From contig PUFA01000027.1 in the NCBI GenBank assembly GCA_003508835.1, positions 930,001 through 994,000 on the forward strand: a stretch of 64,000 bases of DNA, given 5' to 3'. Origin of the DNA: Eonycteris spelaea. Its lineage: Eukaryota > Chordata > Mammalia > Chiroptera > Pteropodidae. Shown here piece after piece: positions 1 through 12,600 of this stretch; position 1 is the stretch's first letter, and every line of letters begins with the position of its first letter. The notes under the pieces were generated by a model. That model was not told where the DNA came from, searched no databases, and saw only the letters and a program-made list of their open reading frames with translations. The position numbers were made by a program, and so were the translations under genes.

Positions 1-655
1 TTTATCCAGCAAAGCTATCACTTAGAGTTTAAGGATAGATAAAGAGCTCCTCAGACAAAAATAAGCTATAAAAATTTATCAGCACCGAGCCATATTACAG
101 AAAATGTTGGAAGGACTTCTTGAAGAAGAAAAACACATGTATCAAAAATGTGAATAAAGAATGGTAATACCTACATTCCTATCAACTATTACCTCAAATG
201 GAAGAGAATTAAGTGCTGCAACTAAAAGATAGGGTGACTGAATGGATAAGAAAACAAGACCCCTACATATGCTGCTTGTAAGAGACTCAGTTCAGATTAA
301 AAGACACACACACACATGAAAAGGAAGGGGATGGAAAAAGGTATTGCCATGAGAGACCTAGAGAGTATTGCACCGAATGAAGTAAGTCAGAGAAAAACAA
401 AGAGCCCATGATTTCACGTACATGTGGACTCTAAAGAACAAAATAAACAACAACAGAAATGAAAACGAACTCATAGATACAGAGAATATTTTGAGTGCTA
501 CCAGATGAGAGGAGGGTTGGGAGCACAGTGGAAAAGGGCAAAGGGATTAAGAAGTATAAGTGGGTAGTTATAAAAGACATGGAGATATAAAGTGAATTGT
601 ACAATGTAAACAAGAGCAACTAATTGTCTATTATATTTCAAGAAAGCTGGAAAAT
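1..655 (+). mobile_element. L1 fragment, internally deleted
   Basis: Positions 1-330 resemble the L1 ORF1-ORF2 junction and ORF2 start (GTGACTGAATGGATAAGAAA-type text, then ACAAGACCCCTACATATGCTG). From about 340 the sequence jumps to the ORF2 end and 3' UTR (ATGTGGACTCTAAAGAACAA, then a GGAGGGTTGGG-type segment). The internal part is missing. It is A-rich on the plus strand, as in sense L1. Confidence 0.65.
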
Positions 656-860
656 AAATGAGTTCTTACTCTACATCCTTGCCAACTCTTAGTATTATGA
701 GGCTTCTATTTTTTACCATTTGGGTGAGTATGAAGTTGTATCTGTTTATGCTTTAAATTTTGGTTTTCCTGAATCGTATTGAGGTTGAAATCTTTTCATA
801 TTAGTAGGGCTATTGATGCTTCCCCTTCCATGAAATTTACTGTTTGTTTACTTATTTTTT
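655..860 (-). mobile_element. L1 3' region fragment, antisense
   Basis: This T-rich text (CTACATCCTTGCCAACTCTT, then a GTATGAAG and TTTTCATAT-type run) resembles the antisense L1M segment seen at greater length at 7925-8470. It is strongly diverged. Confidence 0.45.
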
Positions 861-2660
861 TACATTTTTCTATCAGATATGTTAATTTTTTCTTATTTGT
901 TTTAGGATGTTTTAATATGCTCTGTATTCTAACCCTTTATTCACTGTATATATTGTATTGTTTAGTTTTCAGTTTGCCTTTTCAGTTATTTTGTGGTGAT
1001 AATCAGAAGTTCTTAATTTCAGTGTGGTTACAAATATGAGCCTTTTACATATGATTTCTGCTTTTTCTGTCTTATTTAGAATATCCCTACTTTAAGGTTA
1101 TAAGACATTCTTCCATAATGTTTTATAAATGCTTTCTACTTTTGCCTTCTGTGGGGAGTTGATTTATGTGTCTGTAAACACCACTGGCTTGATAAGGATA
1201 GAAGCCCATTTTTCCTTCCTGTAAAGTCCAGATAGAGAGACCAAGACCGGTGTGAAAACTCCACAGCCATCGTGTTTGAGGCTTCTTCCATCTTATTACT
1301 CTGCCATCCTCAACACATGGTTTCCATCCTGTGACTCAGAATGGCTACTCCGTTGCTGCCATGTCTGTGTTACAGCCTGGGAGGTGGGATAGGGAAATAG
1401 CAGTCACTCTTTATTTGAGAGCATAGAACGGAAGTGCAAGAACAGGGTCGTCTTTAGCTGTGCAGTATTCTGTTGCTACATAGGAAGAGAGGACAGATAT
1501 TGAGAGACAGACAATTAGCCATGTCTTCCATGATTGTGACTTCGAAAAGCATATATTTCCCCTAAATGAACCTGGAATCTATAAAAACTAACTTCAACAT
1601 ACTATAGTTTTCAGAGGCAATAGGCTTTTCTGGCATAGTAAAAAGCAGGAAGAAAAACCATGTAACACAGGAAAAGTTGAGGTTTGTAAATGAAGTGTTT
1701 TAAAATGCAGGAAGATGTAGGAGAATAAATGTGCTGATGGCTTCTGTGATGAGAGAAGTTTTAACAATGTTTTTATGTTTGACATCATTATCATGAGCCA
1801 AACTCAGACCAATAATATAGTACCCTGAGGACCAATAAGTAGGATCAGCTCTCAGTATATTTTGAGCAGAAAAATTAGAGCCTGAGGATACAGATCCCAA
1901 AAAGTACTAGACCTGTCCTATTTACTGACAGAAGCCAAGTTAACATATGTGATAGCAGATCATAAGGGCATTGCCTTGTGATATGAAAGTGGCAAATATA
2001 AACCTGAATGGGAAATTTATTACCAATGGGGCACTATTTCCTGACTCTGGATTTAATGTTCTGGCCAGATATAATGTCTTATAGTAACATAGGTGGAAGT
2101 GCTGGAATTACTTTGGAAGAATATTGAAAAAGAAATTACAAGGCTCAGAGAGGATAGCAGATTGGAATACAATTTTTATATGTCTCCAGAGAACCCAGTA
2201 TTTCCCTATTTTTCCTGGCAGCTCATCAGAGAACCCCCTTTGCTTAAGGTAATAGGGAATGCACTGCTAAAGGGGGCACCAGTGCTTTTGAGAAGCTCAG
2301 TGATGGCTGTCAGCTGAGGGCCAGAGCTGACAGTAGGAGATAAGCCTTAGAACTGGACTCAATAATTAGGAATTCTGGTGTGGCAGTGTCCTAGGAGAAA
2401 CACTTACAAAGAGAGGCAAGATGGAAATAGAAAAATACTGAGCAGCAAGACCAGAATGGCAAACCAAAGGCTTGTGTTTGTCTATAAGAGATCACGGTAT
2501 ATTACTAGGAATTAGATGTACAAGTAGCCAAAAAGTATGATAAGTATGACAAGTATAAGCAAACTTGTATGGACAGGGAAATTATCAAAGTATGACAACA
2601 TGGACCCCTGAGTAGTGGCAAAAGGCTAAGCTGGCTGTTCAGGGACCTGGAAGAGCCACT
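860..2660. other. Intergenic, no gene seen
   Basis: AT-rich DNA with no reading frame that looks conserved. A stretch at about 1170-1480 has the look of an old interspersed repeat, but I cannot name its family. The frame at 2093-2317 may be a decayed upstream part of the retroviral pol remnant that follows; this is unproven. Confidence 0.4.
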
Positions 2661-2682
2661 GCAATCGTGGAAACACAGGAGT

Positions 2683-3262
2683 TTGAGGAACAGGCATATG
2701 GGTAAATTGTGGGGAGTGATTGCAAACTCTGTGGATCTATTTACCTTCCATTGTGCCCACCAGAAAGCATTTATTGAAGAGAAGGCACTGAACAACCAAC
2801 CTGTCTACCGGCCTGGGCAACCCTGTGTTCTTGGCCACCTCAGTGCTCGCTCAATAGGCCCTCGAATGGAGTGGCCACAATAACAAGTTTGGAGGTTATC
2901 TATGTACCCAATAGCATGAACTCCCACGCACGAAGCTGGATCTAGCTCCTGCTCCTGCTTATCAATCCCCCTGCCCATAGCCTAGACTAATGCTGACCCT
3001 CAGTATGACACTGCCTTTTAGAGGATACAAGCCCTGCTCTTAGTTGTGGGTTGATTATTTTGGATTCCTCTCATCCTGGACTAATTTCTCTGTACTGGGA
3101 CAGAACTCGCTCTGCATATGTGTTTGTCTTCCTACCTGGAGTGCCTTTGGAATGCGTAGCATCTGAGTGATTACAGAACGTATGATTTACTGACAATGGG
3201 ATTCCACACAAAAATGCATCAGAATCAAGAGATATATTTTAAGGCAATAAGATGTGTTGTCT
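2683..3262 (+). pseudogene. ERVL-type pol remnant (RNase H-integrase region)
   Basis: The plus-strand translation resembles the C-terminal RNase H to N-terminal integrase part of class III (ERVL-like) endogenous retroviral pol. It is open at 2683-2883, then broken by several stop codons and indels. No gag, env or flanking LTR pair could be assigned. It is a non-functional fossil. Confidence 0.6.
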
Positions 3263-3264
3263 TG

Positions 3265-3420
3265 GAAGGATCTGGGAAGTCTTCACTCAATATGTTAGTC
3301 TTGTTATCTTGGCTAAGTTGTTTAATCTCCCTTTGTCTCAGTTTCTTCATCTATTAAGATAAAGGTAATAGGGATCTAACAAGAGCACATGAGATGAGAT
3401 GATGTGTAAAAAAGCCCTCT
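3265..3420 (+). mobile_element. MIR SINE fragment
   Basis: Matches the MIR core and 3' part: a GTTTAATCTCCCTTTGTCTC segment, then TTTCTTCATCTATTAAGATA, then the ATGAGATGATG-type end. Diverged. Confidence 0.6.
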
Positions 3421-4150
3421 AGATACCATCAGGTATAATGTTAAGAATGAATTCTGGATGTGGAGCTGTGGTCTCTAGGCATAGGTTGTAAGGGGGAAGA
3501 GGTGTTACATGTTCTAGGATTTCCCATCTGATAAAGGAAGGAAAGGTGCCTGCAGCAGCTCCTATGGTCCTGAGACCCTGGGGTTTCTTTAAGTGTTTGG
3601 GAGCAGATTCTCGATAGAGGCAGCCTTTTGCTTTCTTTCACTTCTCAGTTAACTTCCATGTATAGTAATCGTCCAAGTTGGTGTGCCTCTTTTGTTTTCT
3701 TTGAACACTGGACTCTCTCTAGTGTCCTGCCAAAGAACTATCTTGGAGGCTATCTCTGTCTGTTAAAACATAAACTTTCCTAAGTAGTCAAGTGTTTTGG
3801 AGCTTGAAATTGATTGGCTAAGTCATGAGCCCATGAGAATCAGTGTTCCTAGTTGAAGTTCTGTCTTATTCAGGATGCATAGCAAGTGAGACTCCTCAAA
3901 GATCTGACCCATGTCTTCCAAAGGACAGAGTCTGTGAGCACCAGAGGCTTCTAAGTGACCACACTCCTCAGTTTTAAAGCTCTTTCAATTTTCATACTTG
4001 GCATCATTCTTCCTGAATCATGCTTGAACATGTTGAGCATAAAAGTAGTTGGTTAGGCAAGTATTAACCTTTTCATGTGAGCTTCTGTGCAAGTTTTATT
4101 CAAATGGCAGAGAACAACTATGCAGAAACAAATAACTAGAAAAAAATTAT
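3420..4150. other. Intergenic, nothing assigned
   Basis: No coding or RNA gene and no repeat family I could name. Confidence 0.5.
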
Positions 4151-4512
4151 CTGTTGAATTTTTCTTCCTTGCATTATCCCAGCCAAATCAAGATCTATGG
4201 AGGAAAGGGTATCCATTGTCACCACTTTCCTTGGGGCATATGTTGGGGGTGGTGGTTATTTAGATTCCTTGTGTCTTCACATAGTCTTTTCTGTACGCAT
4301 GTTAGTAGTTTCACGTGGCGTTCCTTTTATAAAGACAGTGGTCATATTGGGTTAGAGGCCAACCCTACTCGGATATGACCTTATTTCAACTAATTACATC
4401 TGCAATGATTCTATTTCCCAATAAGGTCAAATTCCTGGGTACTAGGAATTATTAGGGGTTAGGATGTCAACATATAAATTTGGATGGGGGCGCAGAATTC
4501 AACCCATAATAC
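4150..4512 (+). repeat. Old interspersed repeat, family not named
   Basis: The text around CTAATTACATCTGCAATGAT, CCCAATAAGGTCA and the GGGGTTAGGATGTCAACATA end is a common mammalian repeat pattern that I recognise but cannot place confidently in an LTR or LINE family. Confidence 0.5.
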
Positions 4513-4784
4513 AGACTAACAAAGAAAACTAGAAAAGATAAATGATAATATCACAAGTGAAAGAAGTCATCACCACTTATCCCATTGATATTAAAAGATA
4601 AGAGGAATACCACGAACAACTCTGTTCACAAATTTAAAATCTTTGTTGAAATAGACTAATTCCTCACAAGACAAAAACTGTTAAAACTCAAAAAGGAGCA
4701 ACAGATAATCTGCATAGGCTTATGTTTTTTTAAGATACCAAATCACTGATAATTTGTACCAAATATTTAAAAAGAAACAATACA

Positions 4785-4985
4785 TCTACGGCCATGCTAC
4801 CCTGAACAAGCTTGATCCCTTCTGACTCAGAAGCTAAGCAGGAGAGCCTGGTTAGTACTTGCATGGGAACCACCTAGGAAGACAAGGTGCTGCAGGTGTA
4901 AAAAAAAATAAATATAATAAATAAGGGATCTTAAGCTAACAAGATCCTTGCAATTATTAAGGTCAACCAAGGGTTGCCGCAACTA

Positions 4986-5018
<33 letters not shown>

Positions 5019-5050
5019 GCAAACTAACTAACTAAATACATAATAAAGAA
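4785..5050 (+). mobile_element. MEG-type 5S rRNA-derived SINE, near full-length head
   Basis: Positions 4785-4896 match vertebrate 5S rRNA from its 5' end (TCTACGGCCATGCTACCCTG) through the internal promoter (AGAAGCTAAGCAGG, CCTGGTTAGTACTTG) to GGTGCTG. An A-rich linker and a non-5S tail containing AAGATCCTTGCAAT follow, ending in (CAAT)n and A-rich repeats. Flanking AAAGAAACAATAC-like copies at 4771-4783 and about 5052-5072 look like an imperfect target-site duplication. Not a functional 5S gene. Confidence 0.85.
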
Positions 5051-5194
5051 GAAAGAAACAAACAAACAATACTGGTTATATACAATCTTTTTGCAAGAAA
5101 TAGAAGCCAGGGAATACATCCTAATTTATCCTGTGAGGCTAACATCAACCTAATACCAAAATCAGACAAAACATCATAAAAAGAACAACTACAG

Positions 5195-5388
5195 AGGAAA
5201 ATTGAGATGAGGGGAGGTAGGTAAGAATAAAGGGAAATATATGGTTTTAGAAGGAGTTTGACTTTGGGTGGTGAACACACAATGCAATATACAGGAAATG
5301 TATTATTGAATTGTACTCCTAAAACGTAAATCATTTTATTAACCAACATCACCTCAATAAATTTAATTTAAAAAAGAAAGGGAAACCA
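5195..5388 (+). mobile_element. L1 3' end insertion
   Basis: Contains GACTTTGGGTGGTGAACACA, TATTATTGAATTGTACTCCT and TTTTATTAACCAACATCACC, then CAATAAATTTAATTTAAAAA. This is the terminal 3' UTR and A-tail of a mammalian L1, sitting between two parts of the older L1 ORF2. Confidence 0.7.
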
Positions 5389-5859
5389 AGATGCAAACAT
5401 CCTCAAAAAAAAGTATTAGCAAATCAAATCCAACCTTTTTAACAAACAAAGTAGGACTGATTCCAGGTATGAAGGGTGTTCCAACATTTGAAAATTAATA
5501 TAATTCGCCACATCAGTGAACTAGAGAAGAAAAAATCATACAATCTTATCAATCGATACAGTAGAAGCATTTGGCAAAGTTCAACACTCATTCATAACAA
5601 AAATTGTCAGCCAACTAGGAGTAGAGGAAAAATTTCTGTGCTTGATGAAGAACATCTGAAAAAAACCTACAGCAACATCATACTAGTGGGAACTGGATGC
5701 TTTTTCTAAGATCAAAACAAGGTAAAGATGTCCTCTCTGACCACTCCTGTTCATATTGTATGGAAGTCTTAGCTAGTGCATTTAAACAAAAGAGTAAATG
5801 AATGGTATACATTTAGGAGAAAAGAAACAACCATTAAGACTGTTAAAACTCAGACTATT

Positions 5860-6070
5860 GCAGTAATTCAGACAAGAGGGGAAGGTGATCTGAATTAATA
5901 GTGTAGTGGAGATAGAAGGAGATGGATTTAAGAGGTAGGAATTCAAAGCAACAGAGTTTGGAGATGGATTAAATGTGCATGGTGAAGGAGAGGGAAGCAT
6001 CAAGAAATGATTTTAGGTTTGGTTTGCATAACTAGATTGGTGATGGGACCATTTACAGAACTGAAAGATA
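5860..6070 (-). mobile_element. L2 fragment
   Basis: CAGTAATTCAGACAAGAGGG and the following purine-rich text are antisense L2 ORF sequence, diverged. Confidence 0.5.
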
Positions 6071-7750
6071 GGACTAAAAGTAAATTCAGAAGGAAAAATC
6101 ACAAGTTAGGTTTTGGTCAAATAAGATTGAGATGCCTTACAGAAACAGACTCACAAATATAGTGGGCAATTTGGCAACGGACAGAAGGGAGGAGGATTGG
6201 GGAGCTGGGAGAATGGGGGGAAGGGTTTCAGAAGTAGAAATTAGAGTTGATAGATGGTGGCGGAGATGGGGAGCACAGCACAGGTAATGCAGTCAGCATT
6301 ACTATATTGGCTAGATGGGAAACCAGAGGAGAGAAGGAGCAATTAGGGGGATCGTTTTATAAACTATATAAATGTTTAACAGTGTTCTGTGTGTTTGCAA
6401 CTAATTAAATAAAATTATTTTTTTTTAAAAAACATGTTGTCAGATGCCCTCCAGATAGATATTCTGTTCATTTAGTCAAACTCAAAAGGCAAAATATAAT
6501 TGAATAATAAATATGCTAATTTAAAACCAGGTACTGTTCACAATATCTAGAATTTATATTTTAAACTGACACTTTCTAATTTGGAACCATAGGTGGCACT
6601 AAAGGATCAAGGAATGGAACCACTTTCAGACTCCTATGGAAGGGATTTTGAATGGACATCTCAGCCACCTGCTTTTATAGCAAACTATAAAACACTTCTA
6701 GAAAAATAATCCTTTCTGTTAACATTATTACAAAGTCACTTTGGTCACACATTATAATCTTATGCTTTTAGTCTTAACTGTCTCTCATACTTGAGACTGT
6801 AACAATGCTAGCCTCTGTGCATTTATCTTGTCTTCTAGACTGTGGAATGTATTTCACCATGCCACTTGCAAATTATTTTTTAATACCAATTGTCTTATGC
6901 AGAATCATTCTTTTGTTTCTATAATTTTTTTAAAAGAAGGAAACCTAGTCATGAGTCAGAAAGGTAAAGAACTCTTACATAAAAATTAGTACTGTAGTAC
7001 TCGATATGAATTTCTGACATAATTAGTTTGCTAAGTTGTATGGTGACTTTCTACGTTTTTAGTATGGGTTTGTGCTTCAAACAAAATATGTAAATCCCAA
7101 ACTGACTTGTCCCGATGGAGATGGCTTTGTATGCCCCCAACTGTCTACTGTTTACAGTGTTAGTTGGATTTGCTCAGTTATTCTTGCCGTTCATGTGCCT
7201 GCTTACCCAGCACTTTTGGATTTCATCTAAATAAAGGTCTCAGTGACAACATTCTGGTAGCAGCTTGGAATCAGATATACGAGGTAAAATTCTGGATACT
7301 CAATTCCAGAAATGTCAAGAACACCACCATAGCTTTCTGCAGATAAAGAAGTTTGTAGTCTGCCTCACTGCAATGGAAACATTGCCTGAATATATGTAAA
7401 TATTTATATAGATTTTCTATGGAGAAATAAATATATTTGTACATATATGTGAGTATATATTTATACATATTAAGAGAGAAACATATTCCTTTTTATCCTA
7501 GTTGATTCTGCTTTATAACAAAATTCACCATTTTTTTTTTCTATTTTCCATCTGTAAAGTGGAAGCTACTTGAGCACTGAACAAATTGAATAGTTGATGT
7601 TCTACAGCTGTTTGACTCTAGAGAGCTTAGAGGCCTTAGTTGGGGACATTATAAGTAAAACACATGGCTTCATGAAGGCTCCCATATTTCGCAAAGCAGT
7701 TTTTGCTGGATTGAGCCAGGAGGTAGCTGAGAGGGACACAGACATTTACT
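6070..7750. other. Intergenic, nothing assigned
   Basis: AT-rich sequence without a credible gene. A weak L1 3'-end-like patch is near 6120-6240. Short open frames at 7164-7346 and 7594-7782 have no family resemblance. Confidence 0.45.
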
Positions 7751-7754
7751 TAAT

Positions 7755-7915
7755 TGTTGGTGACATTGGAGGGGTGACCTAATTCCTTGTAACCTCAGTT
7801 TCTTCATGTATAAAGTAAGGATAATGCTTCATATAGTCATTCTGAGGGTTAAGGGAGAATATACTTTAAATACCCAGCAGAGCTTGGCATATATTTCATA
7901 ATAAATTATGAAATA
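7755..7915 (+). mobile_element. MIR SINE fragment
   Basis: The pattern CCTCAGTTTCTTCATGTATA, AAAGTAAGGATAATG, GAGGGTTAAGGGAGAATAT and CAGAGCTTGGCATAT follows the MIR core to 3' end order. Confidence 0.65.
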
Positions 7916-7924
7916 TGTTTAGTT

Positions 7925-8470
7925 TTATAAGAAACCACCAGATTGTCTTTCAAAGTGGCTGTACCATTTCACATTCTCACGAGCAGTAAATGAGAGCTCC
8001 TGTTGCTCCACATCCTCACCAGCATTTGGTGTTGTCAGTGTTCTGGATTTTTGGCCTTTCTAATAGGTGTTATCTTATTGTTGTTTTAATTTGCATTTTC
8101 CTGGTGCCATTTGTAGTGGAACATTTTTTCAAATGCTTATTTTCCATCTTTGTATCTTTTTGGTAAGGTGTTTGTTATGGTTTTTGGCTCATTTTATAAT
8201 CAGCTTGTTTGTTTTTCCTGTTGAGTTTTAAGAGTTCTTTGTATATTTTGGATAACAGTCCTTTATCAGATGTGTCTTTTGCAAATATTTTCTCCTAGTC
8301 TATGGCTGGTCATTCTCTTGATACAGTTTTTCTTAGGGCAGATGTTTTTAATTTTATTGAAGTCCAGCTTATCCATTTTTTTTCATGGATTGTGCTTTTA
8401 GTGTTGTATCTAAAAGTCATTGGTATACTGAAGGTTATCATTATCTGTATTATCTAGAAATTTCTTGTTC
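7925..8470 (-). mobile_element. L1M 3' region, antisense
   Basis: A 0.5-kb T-rich segment with CTTTCAAAGTGGCTGTACCA, CTCCACATCCTCACCAGCAT, TTGTATATTTTGGATAACAG and TTTGCAAATATTTTCTC. This is a familiar old L1 block in the orientation opposite to the A-rich sense strand. Confidence 0.65.
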
Positions 8471-11400
8471 TGTTCCTTTATGCAGATAATTTGAAAAAGA
8501 AAAAAATCCCAAAATACTGACTGGAAAAAGTGTGAACATTTTACTGACGTAACACTACACTGTGTATGTAATTACTTATTGGTGCTTACACTAAGTAGTG
8601 CTGCATATAAATGATAAGGGTACAAGTGAGATGTGCCATGCTAAGTTCTCAAATGAGAAAAAAAAAACCCTTTTATGTCTAATTCCTGGTTCAGCTATTT
8701 AAGCAAAGGCAGCAGCTTTATTAAAAGATTTAGATCTTACAATATCTGTAAAGAGATACAGATATTTTTAATAAATTACTAAAAATCATAGGCCATGGCA
8801 TGTAAAGAAACTAAAGAGCTTGTTTGGTCTTACCCTTTCATATTACAGATTAGACAGCTGGGACTAGACACTAAAAAACAGTGTTTTGTATGTGCATTGC
8901 AAAATACACCTTAGTGTTTTGCTTATATTTCTACATTTGTAACTGAATGTTATTTCATTTATTTAAAATTATTTCACCCATTGTCTTGTAGGGGAAAATA
9001 GTCAATGACCAAGGCTCCATCAGAGTTTTGTGGGCAGCATTATGGTATCACATAAGGGACAGCTGCACAGCAGAGGTGATATTGGCAGTCATAGTTTTGA
9101 AGAGTAGACTGTAATTTTCCAGAAGGACATGGGGGCAGATTAGAGATTTCCATGTACAGTCAAGATCTAATTTATTGTCCAAATTGGGACATTTTGAGAA
9201 TAGAAAGTTTGAGTGAATGGATTTTAAGTGCATAGGTTGGAGCAGTGGGGAGATGCTGGACAATTTCCTTCATAATACGGGAAACTAAACCAAGGTCAGA
9301 GGTTATTTGATGAATAGAATCAAGAAAATATATTTGTCCATTAACATCCAATTATGATTGCTTGGCAGATCAGTCTCTGCTTTTAAGGGTTTGAAACTAA
9401 GACCCAAAACTCCCAGTTGGTAAATTTCTTAAAATAAAAAATTATAAAGTTAAAAAATTAAGTTTAATTTAATGATATATTAAGTATATGTTATTTAGAC
9501 TAATATAACTTCACTAAAATAGAACTGTCTGAGAAAATGTGTTTTCGTGTGGTGGTCATTTGTAAGAATAGGAAACTCCCTCATCGGGAACCAGCATATA
9601 GAGGACAACCTTCTTTCTTAGATATTTGTGGATACACAGCAGTAAAATTCCTATTCAATTTCTCCCTTTCCCTGCCTTTTTTAGGTGTGTGCCCAGATTA
9701 CCCTGTTTTGTTTTGTTTTGTTTTGTTTGTTTTGTTTTGTTTGTTTTTCTGTCTTGTTTTGTCTTGTTTTGTTTGCTTTGGTTTGGTTTGGTTGAGGTAG
9801 CAAAAGTTATGCTCAGAGACTGATTTTATCTTTGCCAGCAACTTATTTAGCACAGGTTTTCTGTGAGACTTATAATTTCTTAAGCCAATAGCATACAGGA
9901 AAATATCTCTTAATTAGTCAAATAAAGAAATAACATACCCCAAACAAATGATGTATTGATCACACTATATTCCAGGCAAGAGAAGGTGAAGGAATAAAAT
10001 TCAAATTTCATATGAAATGTACCTTTTTATACCAGGAAGCACCCCTGGGAGTCGGTGACCAACCAAGAGCTGCCAGCATAAAAGAAGAAGTCCCCTGTTG
10101 CTAGAGCACGTTGCTAAGTAATGAAGACATCAATATGGTAGGTGGGCTTATGTCTTTCCATGAGCCACAGAGTGGTTTACCTCCACTGCCTGTAAGGAGT
10201 GTCTCCCTAAGACTGGAGTAAGTGCCCCAAGGGTCTTTTGGAGACTTTTTAGGTTAGTGAGGAGTCACTTCCCCTGCACCAAACTCTCAAATAGGCCTCA
10301 CAAACTCTCTCAGTATATCTAAACAGCCCCTTGCCATAGCCGCTTCGCCTTAGCACATGTTCTTACTGATAAGTCTGCATGGGGTGGCCCTCAGAAGCTG
10401 GGCTGCTGACTACCTATCAATGACAACAGATGAAGAATGATAATATCCTGGCATGACTTACTTCTTATTTGTATCAAAGCAACTTCTTTTGGCTTTGTCT
10501 TAAAACGAGTGGATAAATCAACTTCATTTAAGACACAAACAAATGGATTCAAAATCATATTAAACGTACATGTAATATCCTTAAATTTCTTTCCAAGTTC
10601 TCTTGTTCATTACTTACTGCTTCTTGACTTTCCCTGACTTCTCTTCAGTTTCCTGAAGTCGGTGTTTTCCAAGGGTGTTTCCCTCTTTATTTGCTTTTCA
10701 ATTGCACCGTCTTGCAGTTGTTTCCCCTTGTTTCCTCGTTTCCATAAAAACTTTGGTTTGATTCAAATATCCAGTGTTCCCTTATCCAAACCATGTGCTT
10801 CTGGGGATGTTGGACTCATCTCCATCTCCAGAGGAGTAAATTCTGAGTATTATATCAATCGAGGTAATCCCATTCCTCATGCCAGTAATTCCTTAGGAAA
10901 GAATGTGTAGCATGGCCAAGGAAACATTAGAATTCTATTGGAGGCTTTTGGGAAAGATTTTCTTATACCTAAGAAAAAAATGTTACATGTATGAAAAGAT
11001 GGCTTTTCCCATATTCTGGATTTTGTGCTGCCTGGATGTAATTTCTAGTATTTCTTCAGCCTTCCTGTGCCCATAAGGGCAGAATAGAGAGATAGAAAAG
11101 AACTTGGGTTCTTGATGATATCGTTGAGACATTAAATCAACCAATCTTGGACTCCACCTAGTATTTCATCTTCTTATCTTTTGAAATAATGTTATTATTT
11201 AAGACAATTTTAGCCAAAGTTTTCTGTTATTTGCTGCCAAAGGTTTTATAAATAATAACGTGATTCGAATTTATTTCTTAAGCCCAGATCTTTCCTTGAA
11301 GTTCTCATTTTGGATATACAACTGCCTTTCAGGTATTCCTGTTTGGAATCTTAAACTAACCCTGACAAGTGATTCGTGGGTCATAAACTACCAGTTATTT

Positions 11401-12600
11401 TATAAGTAACAGGGATAAAATTTTATAGATACAATCACACTCTCACAACTCTCAACTTTCTGAAAGACAAATAGTTTGATAGGGCCTTCGTGCCCAAATT
11501 TATCAAGTGCCCCTGAGTGTCAATTTCAAAAGAACTTTGTTACCATGGAGGCAGGTCGGAGTTTCAGTGTCACCACAGTGGTGGGGGTATGGGGTATAAT
11601 GGTGCAGAAGTGTAGTTAGAATTTTTTCTCGGTTCTTGCTCACTGATGCAGTGAAGAATCACAGGTCAGTGAGATTTAGAAAAGATATATTAAAAGTATA
11701 TTTTAGGGAAGACAAAGCATGCCCCAAGGAGGCACATGGTTTCAGTGAAGAGCTATAACAGAGCGCTATTAACAACCATCATGACAACAAAAATCCAAAA
11801 AAGGACCCAGAAGTGGGAATGTTACCATTGGAGCGATCGGAGTTCCAGTAACACACACAAACCTCTAGGTCCTTTTCACTGCCAAAGAAATTCAACTCAG
11901 TGAATATGAGAAATATTTGTTTGTTAAAAGCACATTATGAGGTAGAAGACAGGTCAAGCCTAAAACCGGCTAGCCACGTGGAAATGAGGTCACGTACCGG
12001 TAAGAAGGGATACGTGTTACAACCAAGGAAGATGAAGAGCTGTAACCCAGGGGAGGGAGAGGTCTATATTATGTTTGGGGGCCATGGTGGGGTGGTCCTA
12101 AAGACATTCCTAGGTGATTGGTAAGTGAGGTCACCTTGATTGACACCTGGCTGCTATATAACTTTGCCTAGTGCATAGTTGCTTACCCAGAATTCAGTCT
12201 GTTATAATTAGATTCATGAACTTGCAGCATAAACATAGTTGTGGCTGGTTTAGCCAGCAGCTTTTATGGCTTTTGTGCTTAAAGTAGGTCTTCAAGGGAA
12301 GTTTCTGTGGTTACAGAGCTGAGCCTTTGCGCCTGTAGCTCATGCCTGACACTACCTACCACTTGATTATTGGAAACACAGTAATTTATTTGCCTCTATA
12401 ACAGTCTCTATATTAAATACACAGAGAGCAGGCAATCCAATTTAGTACAATTCAAAAAACATTTATTGTCTGTGTTCTTAAGTGTATATGATGGGATGGA
12501 TGCCATTTAGGACATCAGAAAAGCTGGCTATCATGGAAAGTCTCTTGAAGTCCTTACTTCGTGGGACAACTGGTTTTATAGAATTTAAGGTACTGACTGC
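8470..12600. other. Intergenic, nothing but a low-complexity tract
   Basis: No conserved coding frame or RNA gene. The TTTTG repeat at 9704-9792 creates an artefactual Cys/Phe-rich frame. Around 11560-12300 there are ERV/LTR-like hints (a TGATTGGTAAG CCAAT-type box near 12113 and CTATATAAC at 12152) that I could not delimit. Confidence 0.4.
9704..9792 (+). repeat. (TTTTG)n low-complexity tract
   Basis: Tandem TTTTG units with TTTG and CTTG variants for about 90 bp. Confidence 0.9.

Larger units (their letters stand above)
4515..5760 (+). mobile_element. L1 ORF2 fragment with two nested insertions
   Basis: L1 ORF2 reverse-transcriptase-region text runs on the plus strand in three pieces: 4515-4780, 5073-5190 (ACCTAATACCAAAATCAGAC) and 5390-5760 (TGATTCCAGG, TTCAACACTCATTC). 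The gaps are filled by a 5S-derived SINE and an L1 3' end. The frames are broken by stops and indels. Confidence 0.7.

Noticed and set aside
4785..4896. A possible functional 5S rRNA gene
   Set aside because: It carries many differences from 5S, lacks a clean T-run terminator after the 5S part, and continues into a SINE tail shared with the copy at 41458.
5476..5709. A 77-codon plus-strand frame
   Set aside because: It is a surviving piece of L1 ORF2, not a host gene.
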